From NCBI RefSeq assembly GCF_002019595.1, contig NZ_KV917369.1, positions 1,078,417-1,142,416 on the forward strand: a DNA stretch of 64,000 nt, written 5' to 3'. Origin of the DNA: Priestia abyssalis (GTDB lineage: Bacteria > Bacillota > Bacilli > Bacillales > Bacillaceae_H). Shown here piece after piece: positions 33,884-44,220 of the stretch. Below the pieces are notes generated by a model. The model had not been told where the DNA came from, ran no database searches, and saw nothing but the letters and a program-made list of their open reading frames with translations. The position numbers were made by a program, and so were the translations under genes. Numbering within the stretch: position 1 is the stretch's first letter; each line of letters begins with the position of its first letter.

Positions 33884-35344
33884 ATGAGTGACCATAATTT
33901 AACGCTCCATACGGATAAATATCAAATCAATATGATTTATGCACATTGGAAGCTGAACAGGCATGACCAGATTCGGGTGTTTGATGCTTATTTCCGAAAA
34001 GTTCCATTTGGGAATGGCTATGCCGTATTCGGGGGACTTGAGCGTATCGTTCATTATATAAATGGACTGAGATTTTCCGAGGAGGATATCGCTTATTTGA
34101 AAGAGCAGCCGGAACAATATGATGAGGCTTTTCTTCAAGAGCTTAAAAATTTCCGGTTTACAGGAAATTTATATGCAGTCGAAGAAGGAACAATCGTGTT
34201 TCCGAATGAACCGATTGTTCGAGTAGAAGGGCGCATTTTTGAAGCTCAATTGATTGAAACCGCGCTGCTCAATTTTATGAACTACCAAACGCTTATTGCC
34301 ACGAAGGCATCAAGGATTCGCCGAGTAGCTCCAAATGATACATTATTTGAATTTGGAACGAGGCGCGCCCAGGAAGCTGACGCGGCGATTTGGGGAGCGA
34401 GAGCAGCCTATATTGCCGGATTTGACGGCACGAGCAATATGGAGTCTGGAAAGATGTTTGGGATTCCTTCCATTGGTACACATGCCCATGCATGGGTAAT
34501 GGATTTTGAATCGGAGCTTGATGCCTTTATAGCTTATGCCAAAGTTCATCCTGATAATACGGTGCTTCTTGTCGATACTTACGATACACTAAAATCAGGG
34601 GTTCCTAATGCGATTAAAGTTGGGAAGTATTTGGAAGAAAAGGGGCACCGATTAAAGGGAATTCGTTTAGACAGCGGGGATTTGACTTATTTATCCGTAG
34701 AAGCACGTAAAATGCTCGATGAGGCAGGGCTTGATTATGTGAAAATTGTTGCAAGTAATGATTTGGATGAAAACGTCATTTTCAACTTGAAGGCACAAGG
34801 AGCAAAAATTGATGCATGGGGAGTTGGAACACAGCTTATTACCGCAGCAGACAACCCATCCTTGGGCGGTGTGTACAAATTGGTCGCAAAAAAAGAAGGG
34901 AACGAGTATAAGCCAGTTATTAAGCTGTCTGCGAATCCCGAGAAAATGACAACCCCGGGTTTCAAAAGCGTATATCGAATTATTAACAACGCCAACCAAA
35001 AAGCAGAAGGCGATTATATTGCTTTTGTGCATGAAGAAGTAGAAACCAAGGATAAAATTAAATTATTTGATCCAATTCACATATATCTGCATAAATTCGT
35101 CACCAATTTCCAAGCAATCGAATTGCTTAAACCTATTTTTGTGAGCGGTAGGCAAACATACGATTTGCCGGATTTAAAAACGATTCGTGACCATCATCAG
35201 CAACAACTGACGTTTTTTTGGGATGAATATTTGCGAAAGCTCAATCCAGAACGTTACCCTGTCGACTTGAGTGAAGATGTATGGAATACAAAGATGAAAT
35301 TAATCAGCCAAAAATCATTTACTGTAGGAAAAAGCCGCCTATAG
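33884..35344 (+). CDS. pncB: Nicotinate phosphoribosyltransferase
   Basis: A 486-residue enzyme of NAD salvage that converts nicotinate, PRPP and ATP to nicotinate mononucleotide. Family features: DKYQINMIYAHWKLN at the N-terminus, EFGTRRAQEADAAIWGARAA, the catalytic-site SIGTHAHAWVMDF, and the phosphate-binding GIRLDSGDL and WGVGTQLITA. Length is standard. The ribosome site is AAAGGGG. It precedes nadE, which finishes the same pathway, by 202 bp. Confidence 0.93.
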   Translation: MSDHNLTLHTDKYQINMIYAHWKLNRHDQIRVFDAYFRKVPFGNGYAVFGGLERIVHYINGLRFSEEDIAYLKEQPEQYDEAFLQELKNFRFTGNLYAVEEGTIVFPNEPIVRVEGRIFEAQLIETALLNFMNYQTLIATKASRIRRVAPNDTLFEFGTRRAQEADAAIWGARAAYIAGFDGTSNMESGKMFGIPSIGTHAHAWVMDFESELDAFIAYAKVHPDNTVLLVDTYDTLKSGVPNAIKVGKYLEEKGHRLKGIRLDSGDLTYLSVEARKMLDEAGLDYVKIVASNDLDENVIFNLKAQGAKIDAWGVGTQLITAADNPSLGGVYKLVAKKEGNEYKPVIKLSANPEKMTTPGFKSVYRIINNANQKAEGDYIAFVHEEVETKDKIKLFDPIHIYLHKFVTNFQAIELLKPIFVSGRQTYDLPDLKTIRDHHQQQLTFFWDEYLRKLNPERYPVDLSEDVWNTKMKLISQKSFTVGKSRL

Positions 35345-35357
35345 TAAATGATTTTTG
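35310..35357 (+). terminator. Terminator straddling the pncB stop codon
   Basis: AAAAATCATTTACT / AGTAAATGATTTTT with its 5' arm inside the last coding codons and the stop codon in the stem. Confidence 0.7.
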
Positions 35358-35546
35358 AATAGACTTTCGCCGAATCTTTTCGTTTACCAAATCATATTAA
35401 AGTTATAAAGTGAAAAGAAAGTAGTAGCGGTTTATACAAAAATTTTGCCAAACTTGTCTTTTTTTATGTAATATTTAATTACACATGATGTGAGTTTTTG
35501 ATTGCGTTACTAGATTGCTTATTTTTGAAAGGAGCTTTTATTTATT

Positions 35547-36383
35547 ATGAACGAGTTACAGAGTCAAATTGTGGAGGAAATGAAAACAAAGCCTGAAATT
35601 GATCCGAAAGAAGAAATTCGTCGCAGTGTCGACTTTTTAAAAACATACTTTAAAAAATATCCTTTTTTACAATCTATGGTTCTTGGAATTTCAGGAGGAC
35701 AAGATTCCACATTAACGGGCAAATTGGCTCAAATAGCGGTAAATGAATTGAACGAGGAAGCCGGGGAAGAAAAGTATCAATTTATCGCCGTTCGTCTTCC
35801 GTACGGGGTGCAAGCCGATGAAGATGATTGCCAGGATGCTCTTCGTTTTATTCAGCCGAGCAAAAGCATTGCTGTTAACATTAAAGAGGCAGTCGATAAA
35901 AGTGTTGCGGCTGTGGAAGAAGCGACAGGAGGACAACTGTCCGACTTTTTGAAAGGAAACGTGAAGGCCCGTGAACGGATGGTTGTTCAGTACAGCATTG
36001 CCGGCATGTATAACGGGATTGTATTGGGAACAGACCATTCTGCAGAAGCAATCACAGGGTTCTATACGAAATACGGCGATGGGGGAGCAGATTTAGTACC
36101 GATTTTCCGTTTGAACAAACGTCAAGGGAAAATGATGCTTAAAGAATTGGGATGTCCGGAACATCTTTATATGAAAACACCGACAGCCGATTTGGAAGAA
36201 AATCGTCCACAGCTGCCGGATGAAGCGGCATTGGGTGTTACATATGAGGAAATCGATGATTACTTGGAAGGAAAAGAAGTGAAGCCGGGAGCACAGGCAA
36301 AAATCGAATCCCATTATTTGAAGTCCCAGCATAAGCGTCATCTTCCAATCACTGTTTTTGATGATTTCTGGAAAAATATATAA
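35547..36383 (+). CDS. nadE: NH3-dependent NAD+ synthetase
   Basis: A 278-residue enzyme that amidates deamido-NAD+ to NAD+. The PP-loop ATP motif [11 protein letters not shown] lies at residues 49-59; [18 protein letters not shown] and [20 protein letters not shown] (in pieces) and the C-terminal [13 protein letters not shown] are conserved. It has no glutaminase domain, so it uses ammonia, as in B. subtilis. It has its own leader and terminator but follows pncB functionally. Confidence 0.95.
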   Translation: MNELQSQIVEEMKTKPEIDPKEEIRRSVDFLKTYFKKYPFLQSMVLGISGGQDSTLTGKLAQIAVNELNEEAGEEKYQFIAVRLPYGVQADEDDCQDALRFIQPSKSIAVNIKEAVDKSVAAVEEATGGQLSDFLKGNVKARERMVVQYSIAGMYNGIVLGTDHSAEAITGFYTKYGDGGADLVPIFRLNKRQGKMMLKELGCPEHLYMKTPTADLEENRPQLPDEAALGVTYEEIDDYLEGKEVKPGAQAKIESHYLKSQHKRHLPITVFDDFWKNI

Positions 36384-36384
36384 A

Positions 36385-36426
36385 TAAAATGGACACAGGT
36401 CAACGCCTGTGTCCATTTTATTTTTG
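36385..36426 (+). terminator. Terminator of nadE
   Basis: AAATAAAATGGACACAGG / CCTGTGTCCATTTTATTTTT, a long AT-flanked stem with a T-run. Confidence 0.9.
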
Positions 36427-36463
36427 CTTATATAATTTCCGTACAATTTTGTGAAAAATAATA

Positions 36464-36524
36464 TTGTAAATGAAAACGTTTTATCATATAATCATGACAA
36501 CAGGTAATCTAGTCATCAGATGAC
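36464..36524 (+). promoter_or_regulatory. lutP promoter with cre-like site and LutR-type operator
   Basis: TTGTAA (36464-36469), 17 bp and TATAAT (36487-36492). ATGAAAACGTTTTAT in the spacer (36470-36484) is one mismatch from a cre consensus. GTCATCAGATGAC (36512-36524), a palindrome around one central base, sits about 13 bp after the expected start site. The same 13-mer occurs at the lutA promoter. Confidence 0.75.
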
Positions 36525-36585
36525 TTTATTGAGATGAATAAAATAAGTGAAATTTGGGAGAAGATAATGGGAGGAGGCTCTCTGT

Positions 36586-38364
36586 ATGGGAACAGGGATG
36601 TTAGCGTTATTAGCGATAGTACCAATTATTTCAGTGTTTTTATTTTTAGTTATTCTAAGATGGCCCGCAAAGCGAGCAATGCCAATCGCTTTGATTGTAA
36701 CCGCTGTCATGAGCTCCGTTGTATGGCAGGTACCGGTTAACGAAATAGGAGCAGCGGCGCTGAAAGGTGTAATTTCTGCTTTAGAGGTAGGGGTCATTGT
36801 ATTTGGAGCTATTTTATTATTAAATATGTTAAAAGAAAGCGGTGCCGTACATACCATCCGTCACGGCTTTACGAGCATTACGCCTGACCGCCGCATTCAA
36901 GCGATTATCATTTGCTGGCTGTTCGGTTCATTCATTGAAGGGGCAGCGGGCTGGGGTTCTCCGGCAGCAGTTGTTGCTCCGTTACTTGTAGCGATCGGAT
37001 TTCCGGCAATGGCAGCTGTTATGGTGGCATTAATTATTCAATCTACTCCGGTTTCGTTTGGAGCAGTGGGAACACCTATTTTAATCGGGGTAGGTACAGG
37101 ATTAAAAGATGCTCCGCTTGTGAATGAGCATATCGCTAACTTAGGTGTCACATATGATCAATATCTTGTTGGCATCGGCGGACAAGTAGCCATTTTCCAT
37201 GGGATTGTCGGAACATTTATTCCATTGTTCTTAGCTGCCATGCTTACAAAGTTTTTTGGTCCAAACAAATCATTCAAAGAAGGTTTGCAAGTTTGGAAGT
37301 TTGCTATTTTTGCGGGAGTGGTATTTGCGGTGCCATATGCACTCGTTGCCAATTTACTGGGACCTGAATTTCCATCGATGATCGGCGGTCTAGTTGGATT
37401 AGCAATCGTTATTCCAGCAGCAAAAAGCGGCTTTTTAATGCCAAAAACAACATGGGATTTCGCGCCGGCATCTGAGTGGGAAAAAGGCTGGACAGGCAGC
37501 TTATATATTTCAAATGAAAAACCTAGACGTTCGATTTCAATGATTTCAGCATGGATGCCATATGTACTGGTTGCCTTATTCCTTGTGGCAACACGTGTAA
37601 AGTTTTTACCGTTTGCTGAATGGATTCAATCAGTGGTCATCAGTATTGAAAACGTATTCGGTACTGAAATGGTTATTTCATCCAAGCCTCTCAATATTCC
37701 AGGTGTTGTATTTATTGCAGTTGCTGTAATTGTGTTCTTTATGCATAAAATGAAAATGAATGAAGCAAAAAAAGCAGTGGGGGACTCTTTCAAAACTGTT
37801 TCCAGTGCCATGGCAGCCTTACTATTTTCGGTGCCTATGGTACAGGTGTTCATTAACACAGGTGTGAATGAATCAGGATTTTTAAGCATGCCTCTTGTAT
37901 TGGCAGAGGGGATTTCAAGTGTATTCGGAGATAACTGGCCGCTTGCCGCTCCAACGGTCGGTGCAATCGGTGCTTTTGTAGCCGGAAGTAACACGATTAG
38001 TAATATGATGTTTTCCTTGTTCCAATTCGGTGTAGCGGAAAATATCGGAGCTGTTCCGGCAGTGATTGTCGCTCTCCAAGCTATTGGCGGTGCGGCTGGA
38101 AATATGATTTGTGTGCATAACGTAGTAGCAGCTTCAGCTGCAGCGGGATTAGTGGGTAATGAAGGAACGATTATTCGAAAAACGTTGATCCCAACGGCCT
38201 TCTATGTTATTTTCGGAGGCGGTGTCGGTTATATTACCTTACATGGATTAGGATTTAATCCAGGAACCATTGTGGTTGCACTTGTGGCTGTGGCGATTGT
38301 CACGGCGATTATTGCAGGAAGAAAGCAAGAAAATGCTGGTCAAAATATTAAAAAGAGTGCGTAA
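36586..38364 (+). CDS. lutP: L-lactate permease (LctP/LutP family)
   Basis: A 592-residue membrane protein with 12-14 helices. Family motifs include the stretch [36 protein letters not shown] and [14 protein letters not shown]. It imports L-lactate (or glycolate) with protons. It supplies lutABC, encoded immediately downstream after its own promoter, and shares the operator with it. The ATG follows GGAGGAGGC. Length is slightly above the usual 540-565. Confidence 0.93.
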   Translation: MGTGMLALLAIVPIISVFLFLVILRWPAKRAMPIALIVTAVMSSVVWQVPVNEIGAAALKGVISALEVGVIVFGAILLLNMLKESGAVHTIRHGFTSITPDRRIQAIIICWLFGSFIEGAAGWGSPAAVVAPLLVAIGFPAMAAVMVALIIQSTPVSFGAVGTPILIGVGTGLKDAPLVNEHIANLGVTYDQYLVGIGGQVAIFHGIVGTFIPLFLAAMLTKFFGPNKSFKEGLQVWKFAIFAGVVFAVPYALVANLLGPEFPSMIGGLVGLAIVIPAAKSGFLMPKTTWDFAPASEWEKGWTGSLYISNEKPRRSISMISAWMPYVLVALFLVATRVKFLPFAEWIQSVVISIENVFGTEMVISSKPLNIPGVVFIAVAVIVFFMHKMKMNEAKKAVGDSFKTVSSAMAALLFSVPMVQVFINTGVNESGFLSMPLVLAEGISSVFGDNWPLAAPTVGAIGAFVAGSNTISNMMFSLFQFGVAENIGAVPAVIVALQAIGGAAGNMICVHNVVAASAAAGLVGNEGTIIRKTLIPTAFYVIFGGGVGYITLHGLGFNPGTIVVALVAVAIVTAIIAGRKQENAGQNIKKSA

Positions 38365-38384
38365 TAATAGTTTTTGAACATACT

Positions 38385-38434
38385 AGCTTGATGACAATCG
38401 CTTTTTCATCCTCGGAAAAGGTTGTCATCGAGCT
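38385..38434 (+). terminator. Terminator of lutP
   Basis: AGCTTGATGACAA paired with TTGTCATCGAGCT, followed by AGTTGTTTTG. Confidence 0.65.
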
Positions 38435-38445
38435 TAGTTGTTTTG

Positions 38446-38493
38446 TCCCGCATTAACGGGCAGTAAGACACCCATTGATGGAAGTTTCATTTA
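38446..38493 (+). repeat. Short interspersed repeat family C, copy 2
   Basis: GCATTAACGGGCAGTAAG, then an ACCC box, GATGGAAGTTTC and TTTAT, matching copy 1 at 18889-18936. Like that copy, it lies directly behind a terminator and gives the pseudo-peptide LTGSKTPIDGSF. Confidence 0.65.
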
Positions 38494-38551
38494 TTTTGCA
38501 CTGTCAGTCAAAGTTTTCGTGTATAAAACATTCGTTCAGATAAAAAGAAGG

Positions 38552-38601
38552 CTGTCAAAATTGCAGAAAAAAGAGTATAATAAATATAGTCATCAGATGA
38601 C
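38552..38601 (+). promoter_or_regulatory. lutABC promoter with LutR-type operator
   Basis: CTGTCA (38552-38557), 18 bp and TATAAT (38576-38581). The palindrome GTCATCAGATGAC (38589-38601) starts at about +1, so a bound repressor would block initiation. The leader from here to lutA (about 175 bp) shows no gene. Confidence 0.75.
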
Positions 38602-38776
38602 CTGTCGACATACGATTGGTAGAAGAATTTCAACATGTGTCAATGCTCTTTGTGCTACATTCTTTATAAGAGAACCTTTTCGGCGGAATAAAAATGATAG
38701 GTACGATAAAATCAGCGCAGTTTCATAATATATAAGGAAGTATGACGAGGTCTATCTGTATATGGAGGGAAAAGAT

Positions 38777-39493
38777 ATGAAAGTTTCATTGTTTGTTACG
38801 TGTTTAGTAGATATGTTCCAATCAGGTGCAGGAAAAGCAACGGTAGAATTGCTGGAGCGTCTTGGCTGTGAAATTGATTTTCCTGAGTCGCAAGTGTGCT
38901 GTGGGCAGCCTGCTTATAATAGCGGCTATGTCAAAGAATCAAAAGAAGCGATGAAAAATATGATTACGACTTTTGAACATTCTGAGTATGTCGTAACGCC
39001 TTCTGGTTCTTGTGGAACGATGTTTAAAGAGTATCCGCATGTATTTAAAGGTGATCCTGTGTGGGAGCCAAAAGCGCAAGCGCTTGCTGATAAAACATAC
39101 GAATTAACTCAATTTATTGTAGATGTATTAAAAGTAGAGGATGTCGGGGCAAAGCTTAATGGCAAAGCGACCTATCACACATCTTGTCATATGACGCGCC
39201 TTCTCGGGGTGAAAGAAGCACCATTTAAATTATTAAGCAATGTAGAAGGGCTAGAATTTGAAGCGCTTCCGAACGCGCATAATTGCTGTGGATTCGGCGG
39301 AACGTTTTCTGTTAAGATGGGACAAATTTCTGAACAAATGGTCGATGAAAAAGTTCAATGTGCAGTCGATACAGGAGCTGACTATTTAATCGGGGCGGAT
39401 TGCGGCTGTTTAATAAATATCGGCGGACGTATGGAACGTAAAGGTAAGCCGGTGAAAGTCATGCACATTGCAGAGGTATTGAATAGTAAGTAA
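38777..39493 (+). CDS. lutA: LutA, lactate utilisation protein A
   Basis: A 238-residue protein with two cysteine-rich CCG domains ([13 protein letters not shown] and [15 protein letters not shown]). With LutB and LutC it oxidises L-lactate to pyruvate. The start is ATG 38777, seven bases after GGAGGG (38764-38769). The last codons (GTATTGAATAGTAAGTAA) are repeated after the stop at 39513-39531. First gene of lutABC. Confidence 0.93.
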   Translation: MKVSLFVTCLVDMFQSGAGKATVELLERLGCEIDFPESQVCCGQPAYNSGYVKESKEAMKNMITTFEHSEYVVTPSGSCGTMFKEYPHVFKGDPVWEPKAQALADKTYELTQFIVDVLKVEDVGAKLNGKATYHTSCHMTRLLGVKEAPFKLLSNVEGLEFEALPNAHNCCGFGGTFSVKMGQISEQMVDEKVQCAVDTGADYLIGADCGCLINIGGRMERKGKPVKVMHIAEVLNSK

Positions 39494-39549
39494 AGAGAAA
39501 ATGGGATCGAAGATATTGAATAGCAAGTAAAAGATTGGGGCTGAGAAAG

Positions 39550-40974
39550 ATGGCAATGAAAATTGGTACAGACGGTTTTAAAGACCGTGTTGATAAAGGG
39601 ATTAATAATGAATTTATGCGCATGGCGGTTGCTGGGGCACAAGAGCGCCTTCGTACACGCCGGTTAGATGCAGCAGAAGAGCTTGGCAATTGGGAGGAGT
39701 GGCGTTCACTTGGAGAGGAAATCCGCCAGCATACACTTGAGAACTTGGATTATTATTTACAGCAATTAAGTGAAAATGTTGTAAAGCGCGGCGGCCACGT
39801 ATTTTTTGCTTCAACAGCAGAAGAAGCCAATGAGTACATTACCGGTGTCATTAAGCAAAAAAACGCCAAAAAAATTGTGAAATCCAAATCGATGGTCACA
39901 GAAGAAATCAATATGAACGCAACGCTTGAATCACTCGGCTGTGAGGTAATAGAGACGGATTTAGGAGAGTATATTTTGCAAGTAGATGACCATGATCCAC
40001 CTTCCCACATTGTTGCTCCTGCTCTTCACAAAAATAAAGAGCAAATTCGGGACGTTTTTGAAGAGAAGCTAGCGTATAAAAGTAGTTCAAAACCAGAAGA
40101 ATTGGCCCTGCATGCACGTAAAATGCTGCGCGAGGAATTCCTTTCGGCGGATGTGGGTGTAACAGGCTGTAACTTCGGTATTGCCGAGTCGGGATCTGTC
40201 TCTCTTGTCACAAATGAAGGGAATGCCCGTCTCGTCTCTGCTTTGCCAAAAACGCAAATCACGGTAATGGGAATGGAGCGCATCGTTCCAACTTATGAAG
40301 AATTTGAAGTGCTTGTCAGTTTGTTGACGCGCAGTGCGGTAGGTCAGCGCCTAACAAGTTATGTCACGACATTGACAGGTCCGAAACAGCTTGGTGATGT
40401 AGATGGTCCTGAAGAGTTTCACCTCGTTATTGTTGATAACGGCCGTTCCAACATTTTAGGAACCGAGTTTCAATCTGTTCTACAATGCATCCGCTGTGCA
40501 GCCTGTGTGAATGTATGTCCGGTTTACCGACATGTCGGAGGACATTCATATGGTTCGATTTATTCAGGCCCGATCGGTGCGGTGTTATCACCATTGTTAG
40601 GTGGATACGACGATTACAAAGAGCTTCCGTATGCGTCCACTTTGTGTGCGGCATGTACAGACGCTTGTCCGGTTAAAATTCCGCTGCATGAGCTATTGCA
40701 TAAACATCGTCAAGTGATTGTTGAACGAGAAGGCCGTGCACCGATTTCAGAAAAGCTGGCTATGAAGGCTTTCGGCTTAGGTGCTGCTTCGTCATCTTTA
40801 TATAAGATTGGAGCAAAAATTGCGCCAACTGCCATGAATCCGTTTACAACCGGTGATAAAATCTCAAAAGGCCCAGGACCATTAAAAGCATGGACGGAAA
40901 TTCGCGAATTTCCGGCACCAAACAAAGAAACATTCCGTTCGTGGTTTAAAGACCACCAAAAAGGAGAGAAGTAA
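39550..40974 (+). CDS. lutB: LutB, iron-sulfur lactate oxidation subunit
   Basis: A 474-residue protein. The DUF162-like N-terminal half ([31 protein letters not shown]) is followed by two 4Fe-4S motifs, [12 protein letters not shown] and [11 protein letters not shown], at about residues 312-370, and a C-terminal tail with [10 protein letters not shown]. Central electron-transfer subunit of the lactate oxidase. ATG 39550 begins [13 protein letters not shown], as in B. subtilis; ribosome site GGGG at 39537-39540. Confidence 0.93.
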   Translation: MAMKIGTDGFKDRVDKGINNEFMRMAVAGAQERLRTRRLDAAEELGNWEEWRSLGEEIRQHTLENLDYYLQQLSENVVKRGGHVFFASTAEEANEYITGVIKQKNAKKIVKSKSMVTEEINMNATLESLGCEVIETDLGEYILQVDDHDPPSHIVAPALHKNKEQIRDVFEEKLAYKSSSKPEELALHARKMLREEFLSADVGVTGCNFGIAESGSVSLVTNEGNARLVSALPKTQITVMGMERIVPTYEEFEVLVSLLTRSAVGQRLTSYVTTLTGPKQLGDVDGPEEFHLVIVDNGRSNILGTEFQSVLQCIRCAACVNVCPVYRHVGGHSYGSIYSGPIGAVLSPLLGGYDDYKELPYASTLCAACTDACPVKIPLHELLHKHRQVIVEREGRAPISEKLAMKAFGLGAASSSLYKIGAKIAPTAMNPFTTGDKISKGPGPLKAWTEIREFPAPNKETFRSWFKDHQKGEK

Positions 40975-40975
40975 A

Positions 40976-41698
40976 ATGACAGTCGGTACCATTCAAAATC
41001 GCGATACATTTTTAAATAACATAGCCGAGCAACTTGGAAGAAGCCGTCGTACAGAAGGAGTCACCCGTCCAGTATGGAAACATCAGCCCCAGCATGATGT
41101 ATACAAGGGATGGACACAAGATGAGCTGGCCCAGCAATTAAAAGATTACTGCCCGCGTATTTACACAGATTATGAGGAAACGTCGGCTGCAGGACTTGTG
41201 GATACATTAAAACGAGTCGTAGAGGGCTATGGCGGCGGTCCGGTGGTCACATGGAACGATCCTCGCTTTGAAGAATACGGCTTATCTCACTTAATGAAGG
41301 AAGAGTGGAAAAGCAAACAGGTAGATGTTCACGTATGGAATCCGGAAATTGGAGAGGAAAACGTCCGAAAAGCCGAACAAGCCAATGTGGGGATTACGTT
41401 CAGCGATATGACACTGGCTGAGTCCGGGACAGTGGTATTATTTAGCGGAAATGGGAAAGGGCGTTCTGTCAGCCTGCTGCCGGCAACATACATTGCCATC
41501 ATTCCTAAAAGCACAATTGTGCCGCGTATTACACAAGCTGCCCAGTATGTGCATGGACTCGTAGAATCTGGTGAAGACATCGCTTCATGCATTAACTTTA
41601 TCACGGGACCGAGTAACTCTGCTGATATCGAAATGAACTTGGTTGTTGGAGTACATGGTCCCATTAAAGCAACGTATATCATCGTCAATGACAAATAG
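40976..41698 (+). CDS. lutC: LutC, lactate utilisation protein C
   Basis: A 240-residue LUD-domain (DUF162) protein with GITFSDMTLAESGTVVLFSG (in part), PATYIAIIPKSTIVPRITQ and a C-terminal GPSNSADIEMNLVVGVHGP. Third subunit of the L-lactate oxidising complex. ATG 40976 follows AAAGGAGAGAAG, one base past the lutB stop. Repeat copy A2 begins 18 bp after its stop. Confidence 0.93.
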   Translation: MTVGTIQNRDTFLNNIAEQLGRSRRTEGVTRPVWKHQPQHDVYKGWTQDELAQQLKDYCPRIYTDYEETSAAGLVDTLKRVVEGYGGGPVVTWNDPRFEEYGLSHLMKEEWKSKQVDVHVWNPEIGEENVRKAEQANVGITFSDMTLAESGTVVLFSGNGKGRSVSLLPATYIAIIPKSTIVPRITQAAQYVHGLVESGEDIASCINFITGPSNSADIEMNLVVGVHGPIKATYIIVNDK

Positions 41699-41716
41699 CA
41701 CCATGCTTTTGAAAAA

Positions 41717-41870
41717 GAGGATGACCGAAAAGGGTAAAACACAGTCCTTTTCGGTCATCCTCCTGAAAGGCCCCGTCATGAAAATCCCGTAAAACAAAGG
41801 GATTTTGTGACGGGGCCTTTCAGTGAAAATCAGTTTTTGTAATTTATTATTAGAGGCTTATGGGACAGCC
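41717..41870 (+). repeat. Structured repeat family A, copy A2
   Basis: Hairpin 1 (41717-41762): GAGGATGACCGAAAAGG / CCTTTTCGGTCATCCTC. Hairpin 2 (41763-41823): outer stem CTGAAAGGCCCCGTCA / TGACGGGGCCTTTCAG with an inner stem AAATCCC / GGGATTT. A tail runs to CTTATGGGACAGCC, where it meets copy B3 on the other strand. Hairpin 1 probably also ends lutABC transcription. Confidence 0.8.
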
Positions 41871-41925
41871 GCTTAAGTCTAAAAAATCGGGCATGGCCGT
41901 TCTTTGGTCATGCCCGATTTTTTAA
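41861..41925 (-). repeat. Structured repeat family B, copy B3 (shortened)
   Basis: On the minus strand: a hairpin with arms AAAAAATCGGGCATG / CATGCCCGATTTTTT and loop CCAAAGAACG, then TTAGACTTAAGCGGCTGTC. Loop and 3' box equal those of B1; the stem differs. The downstream half of B1/B2 is absent; the sequence merges into A2. Confidence 0.7.
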
Positions 41926-42041
41926 ATCGATCTATATAGACAATGATAAAAATCGACAAATAGCGGCAGGTAAAAAGCAAAAAGATGTAGAATATGTAAA
42001 ATCGGAGAAAGGGTTGATTAGAAAGGGGTAGTAGTCTCATC

Positions 42042-44207
42042 ATGACAGTTATGCATGAACGAGTCGAAGGGAAAGAGGAGTATTCCAAACATCAAGAGTT
42101 ACAACAATTAGAGATTATCTTTAATCGAGTGATGGAATCCATTATTGTATTTAATCACTCGTTTGAAGTAATAAAAGTGAATGATGCGGCATGCGGATTG
42201 CTGGAACGCTCAAAAGAAGAAATGATGTCACTGCATATAAAAGATGTTCTGATCATGTTTCCTTATCAAGTCATTGAACAATACTATGAATCTATTAAAA
42301 TAAAAAAACACTTTTACTATGAGGGAGAAATTACCCTTCACAACGGGCTGAAGAAGTACATAAAATTTGTCTCAGAAAAATATACAGGCGAAACGAATAT
42401 GCTGATATGCACATTTCATGACTTGACAGAGCGGAAAAGGCTGGAGGAAGAGCGCCTTGTCAGTCAAAGGATGTTTCGGGATATGTATGATCAGGCTATT
42501 GATGGAATTGTTATTTTTGATAAAAATGGGCAAATCATCGACGTGAATCATTCGTTATGCGGATCGCTTCAGTATAAAAAAGAGCAATTGCTGGAAATGT
42601 CTTTAGCACAGCTGGTCGACCCAACATATCGGTATAAGCTGACGACATTGTGGCGAAGTCTATATCAAGCAGGATGTGCAAAAGGGGAGCTTCTTCTTTC
42701 TTTGAAGAGCGGGGAGAGCAGGTGCTTTGACTGCACAACGACCTCTAATATCTATAATGAATATTATATGTCCATTATGCGTGATAGTACAGAAAAGCGG
42801 CAAATGGAACAGAGGCTGGCTAAAAGTGAACGGAAATTCCGAGAAATATTTGAAAATGCCATTGATGCTATTATTATTTGGGATGATTACCAGAATATTA
42901 TCGACGCGAACCTGGCAGCGTCCCGTACGTTCGAATTGCCTCTTTCTCATTTGATCGGCTGCAATTTGGAACGTTTCGTAGACATGGAGAATCCGGAAAC
43001 CGTACGTGTCACGAATGAATTTTATGCAAAAGGAGCCATTCGTGCTGAACTTCCATTTTATATGCCAAACGGAGAAATTAAAGAGCTGGAATTCACCTCA
43101 AAAAGAGGTATTATTGAAGGATATAATTTGACCATCTACCGAAACATTAGTGAGCGAAAGCGGATCGAGCAGGAGGTCAGAGAGAGTGAACAAAAGTTTC
43201 GCCAAATTTTTGACGGATCTCTTGATGGAATTGTATTGTGGGACGGCAATAAAAATATTTTGGACGTCAATTCGGCTGCCTGCAAAATTGCGGAAATGGC
43301 AAAAGAGGAAATTTGCCAGCGGCCCCTTCAGAATTTCATTCCGCAAGAATATTATGATGAGCTGTATGAATATCATATGGCACTTGAGATAGAAGGAAAG
43401 GCAGACGGGGAACTAACTTATCAAATGAGAGACGGCAGGACAAAGAATATTGAGTTTTCGACCCAAAAAGATCTTATCCCTGGCCTTTACATGACGATGA
43501 TAAGAGATGTGACAGAAAAAAAGGCCATGCAAGAACAAATTCGAAAATCGGATACGATGCAAGTGGTTGGGCAGCTTGCCGCCGGAATCGCACATGAAAT
43601 TCGAAATCCGATGACGGCGTTAAAAGGCTTTATTCAACTTCTGCAAGGAAATATAAAAGGAGATTATTCTCTGTATTTTGATGTCATGACATCTGAGCTG
43701 AGACGAATTGAAACCATTATTACCGATTTTCTCGTATTGGCGAAACCGCAAGCGGTAAAATATGAAGAGCGGAATGTCAGCCAAATTTTAAAGGATACCA
43801 CTGACCTTCTCGGAGCAGAAGCGGCCTTGAAAAATGTTCAGTTCGTGACAGAATTCATCGATGCCCTTCCGTCTATTTATTGTGAACCAAATCAATTAAA
43901 GCAGGTCTTTATTAATGTATTAAAAAATGCCCTCGAAGTGATGCCGTCAGGAGGCAGAATTTTCGTTTCCGCTTTTAGGCATAGTGACGATTATGTTGTC
44001 GTATCGATTCAAGATGAAGGGGATGGAATGCCGGAGGATCGGGTTAAACGCCTCGGCGAACCATTTTACACAACGAAGGAAAAAGGAACGGGGCTGGGAC
44101 TGATGGTCTCATATAAAATCATTGAAGAACATAAAGGATATATCGATGTAAAAAGTAAGCTTGGAGAGGGGACGACTTTCTTCATCTATCTGCCGATATA
44201 TTCATAA
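42042..44207 (+). CDS. kinE: KinE-like sporulation sensor histidine kinase with four PAS domains
   Basis: A 721-residue soluble kinase. Four successive PAS domains (about 15-140, 145-265, 268-385, 388-500) precede the dimerisation domain with His518 in AGIAHEIRNPMTALKGFIQLL (in part) and the ATPase domain with N-box INVLKNALEVMP, DEGDGMP and KGTGLGLMVS. It probably feeds phosphate into the Spo0F-Spo0B-Spo0A relay. Length and gene order (followed by ogt and mtn genes) match B. subtilis KinE. There is no membrane segment. ATG 42042; AAAGGGG is a little distant (14 bases). Confidence 0.85.
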   Translation: MTVMHERVEGKEEYSKHQELQQLEIIFNRVMESIIVFNHSFEVIKVNDAACGLLERSKEEMMSLHIKDVLIMFPYQVIEQYYESIKIKKHFYYEGEITLHNGLKKYIKFVSEKYTGETNMLICTFHDLTERKRLEEERLVSQRMFRDMYDQAIDGIVIFDKNGQIIDVNHSLCGSLQYKKEQLLEMSLAQLVDPTYRYKLTTLWRSLYQAGCAKGELLLSLKSGESRCFDCTTTSNIYNEYYMSIMRDSTEKRQMEQRLAKSERKFREIFENAIDAIIIWDDYQNIIDANLAASRTFELPLSHLIGCNLERFVDMENPETVRVTNEFYAKGAIRAELPFYMPNGEIKELEFTSKRGIIEGYNLTIYRNISERKRIEQEVRESEQKFRQIFDGSLDGIVLWDGNKNILDVNSAACKIAEMAKEEICQRPLQNFIPQEYYDELYEYHMALEIEGKADGELTYQMRDGRTKNIEFSTQKDLIPGLYMTMIRDVTEKKAMQEQIRKSDTMQVVGQLAAGIAHEIRNPMTALKGFIQLLQGNIKGDYSLYFDVMTSELRRIETIITDFLVLAKPQAVKYEERNVSQILKDTTDLLGAEAALKNVQFVTEFIDALPSIYCEPNQLKQVFINVLKNALEVMPSGGRIFVSAFRHSDDYVVVSIQDEGDGMPEDRVKRLGEPFYTTKEKGTGLGLMVSYKIIEEHKGYIDVKSKLGEGTTFFIYLPIYS

Positions 44208-44220
44208 GGAAAGGACTATT

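Noticed and set aside
38438..38728. 96-residue frame before lutA (and the 64-residue frame at 18869)
   Set aside because: Both start in repeat C and share the pseudo-peptide LTGSKxPxxGSF; they also cross the lutABC promoter and operator.
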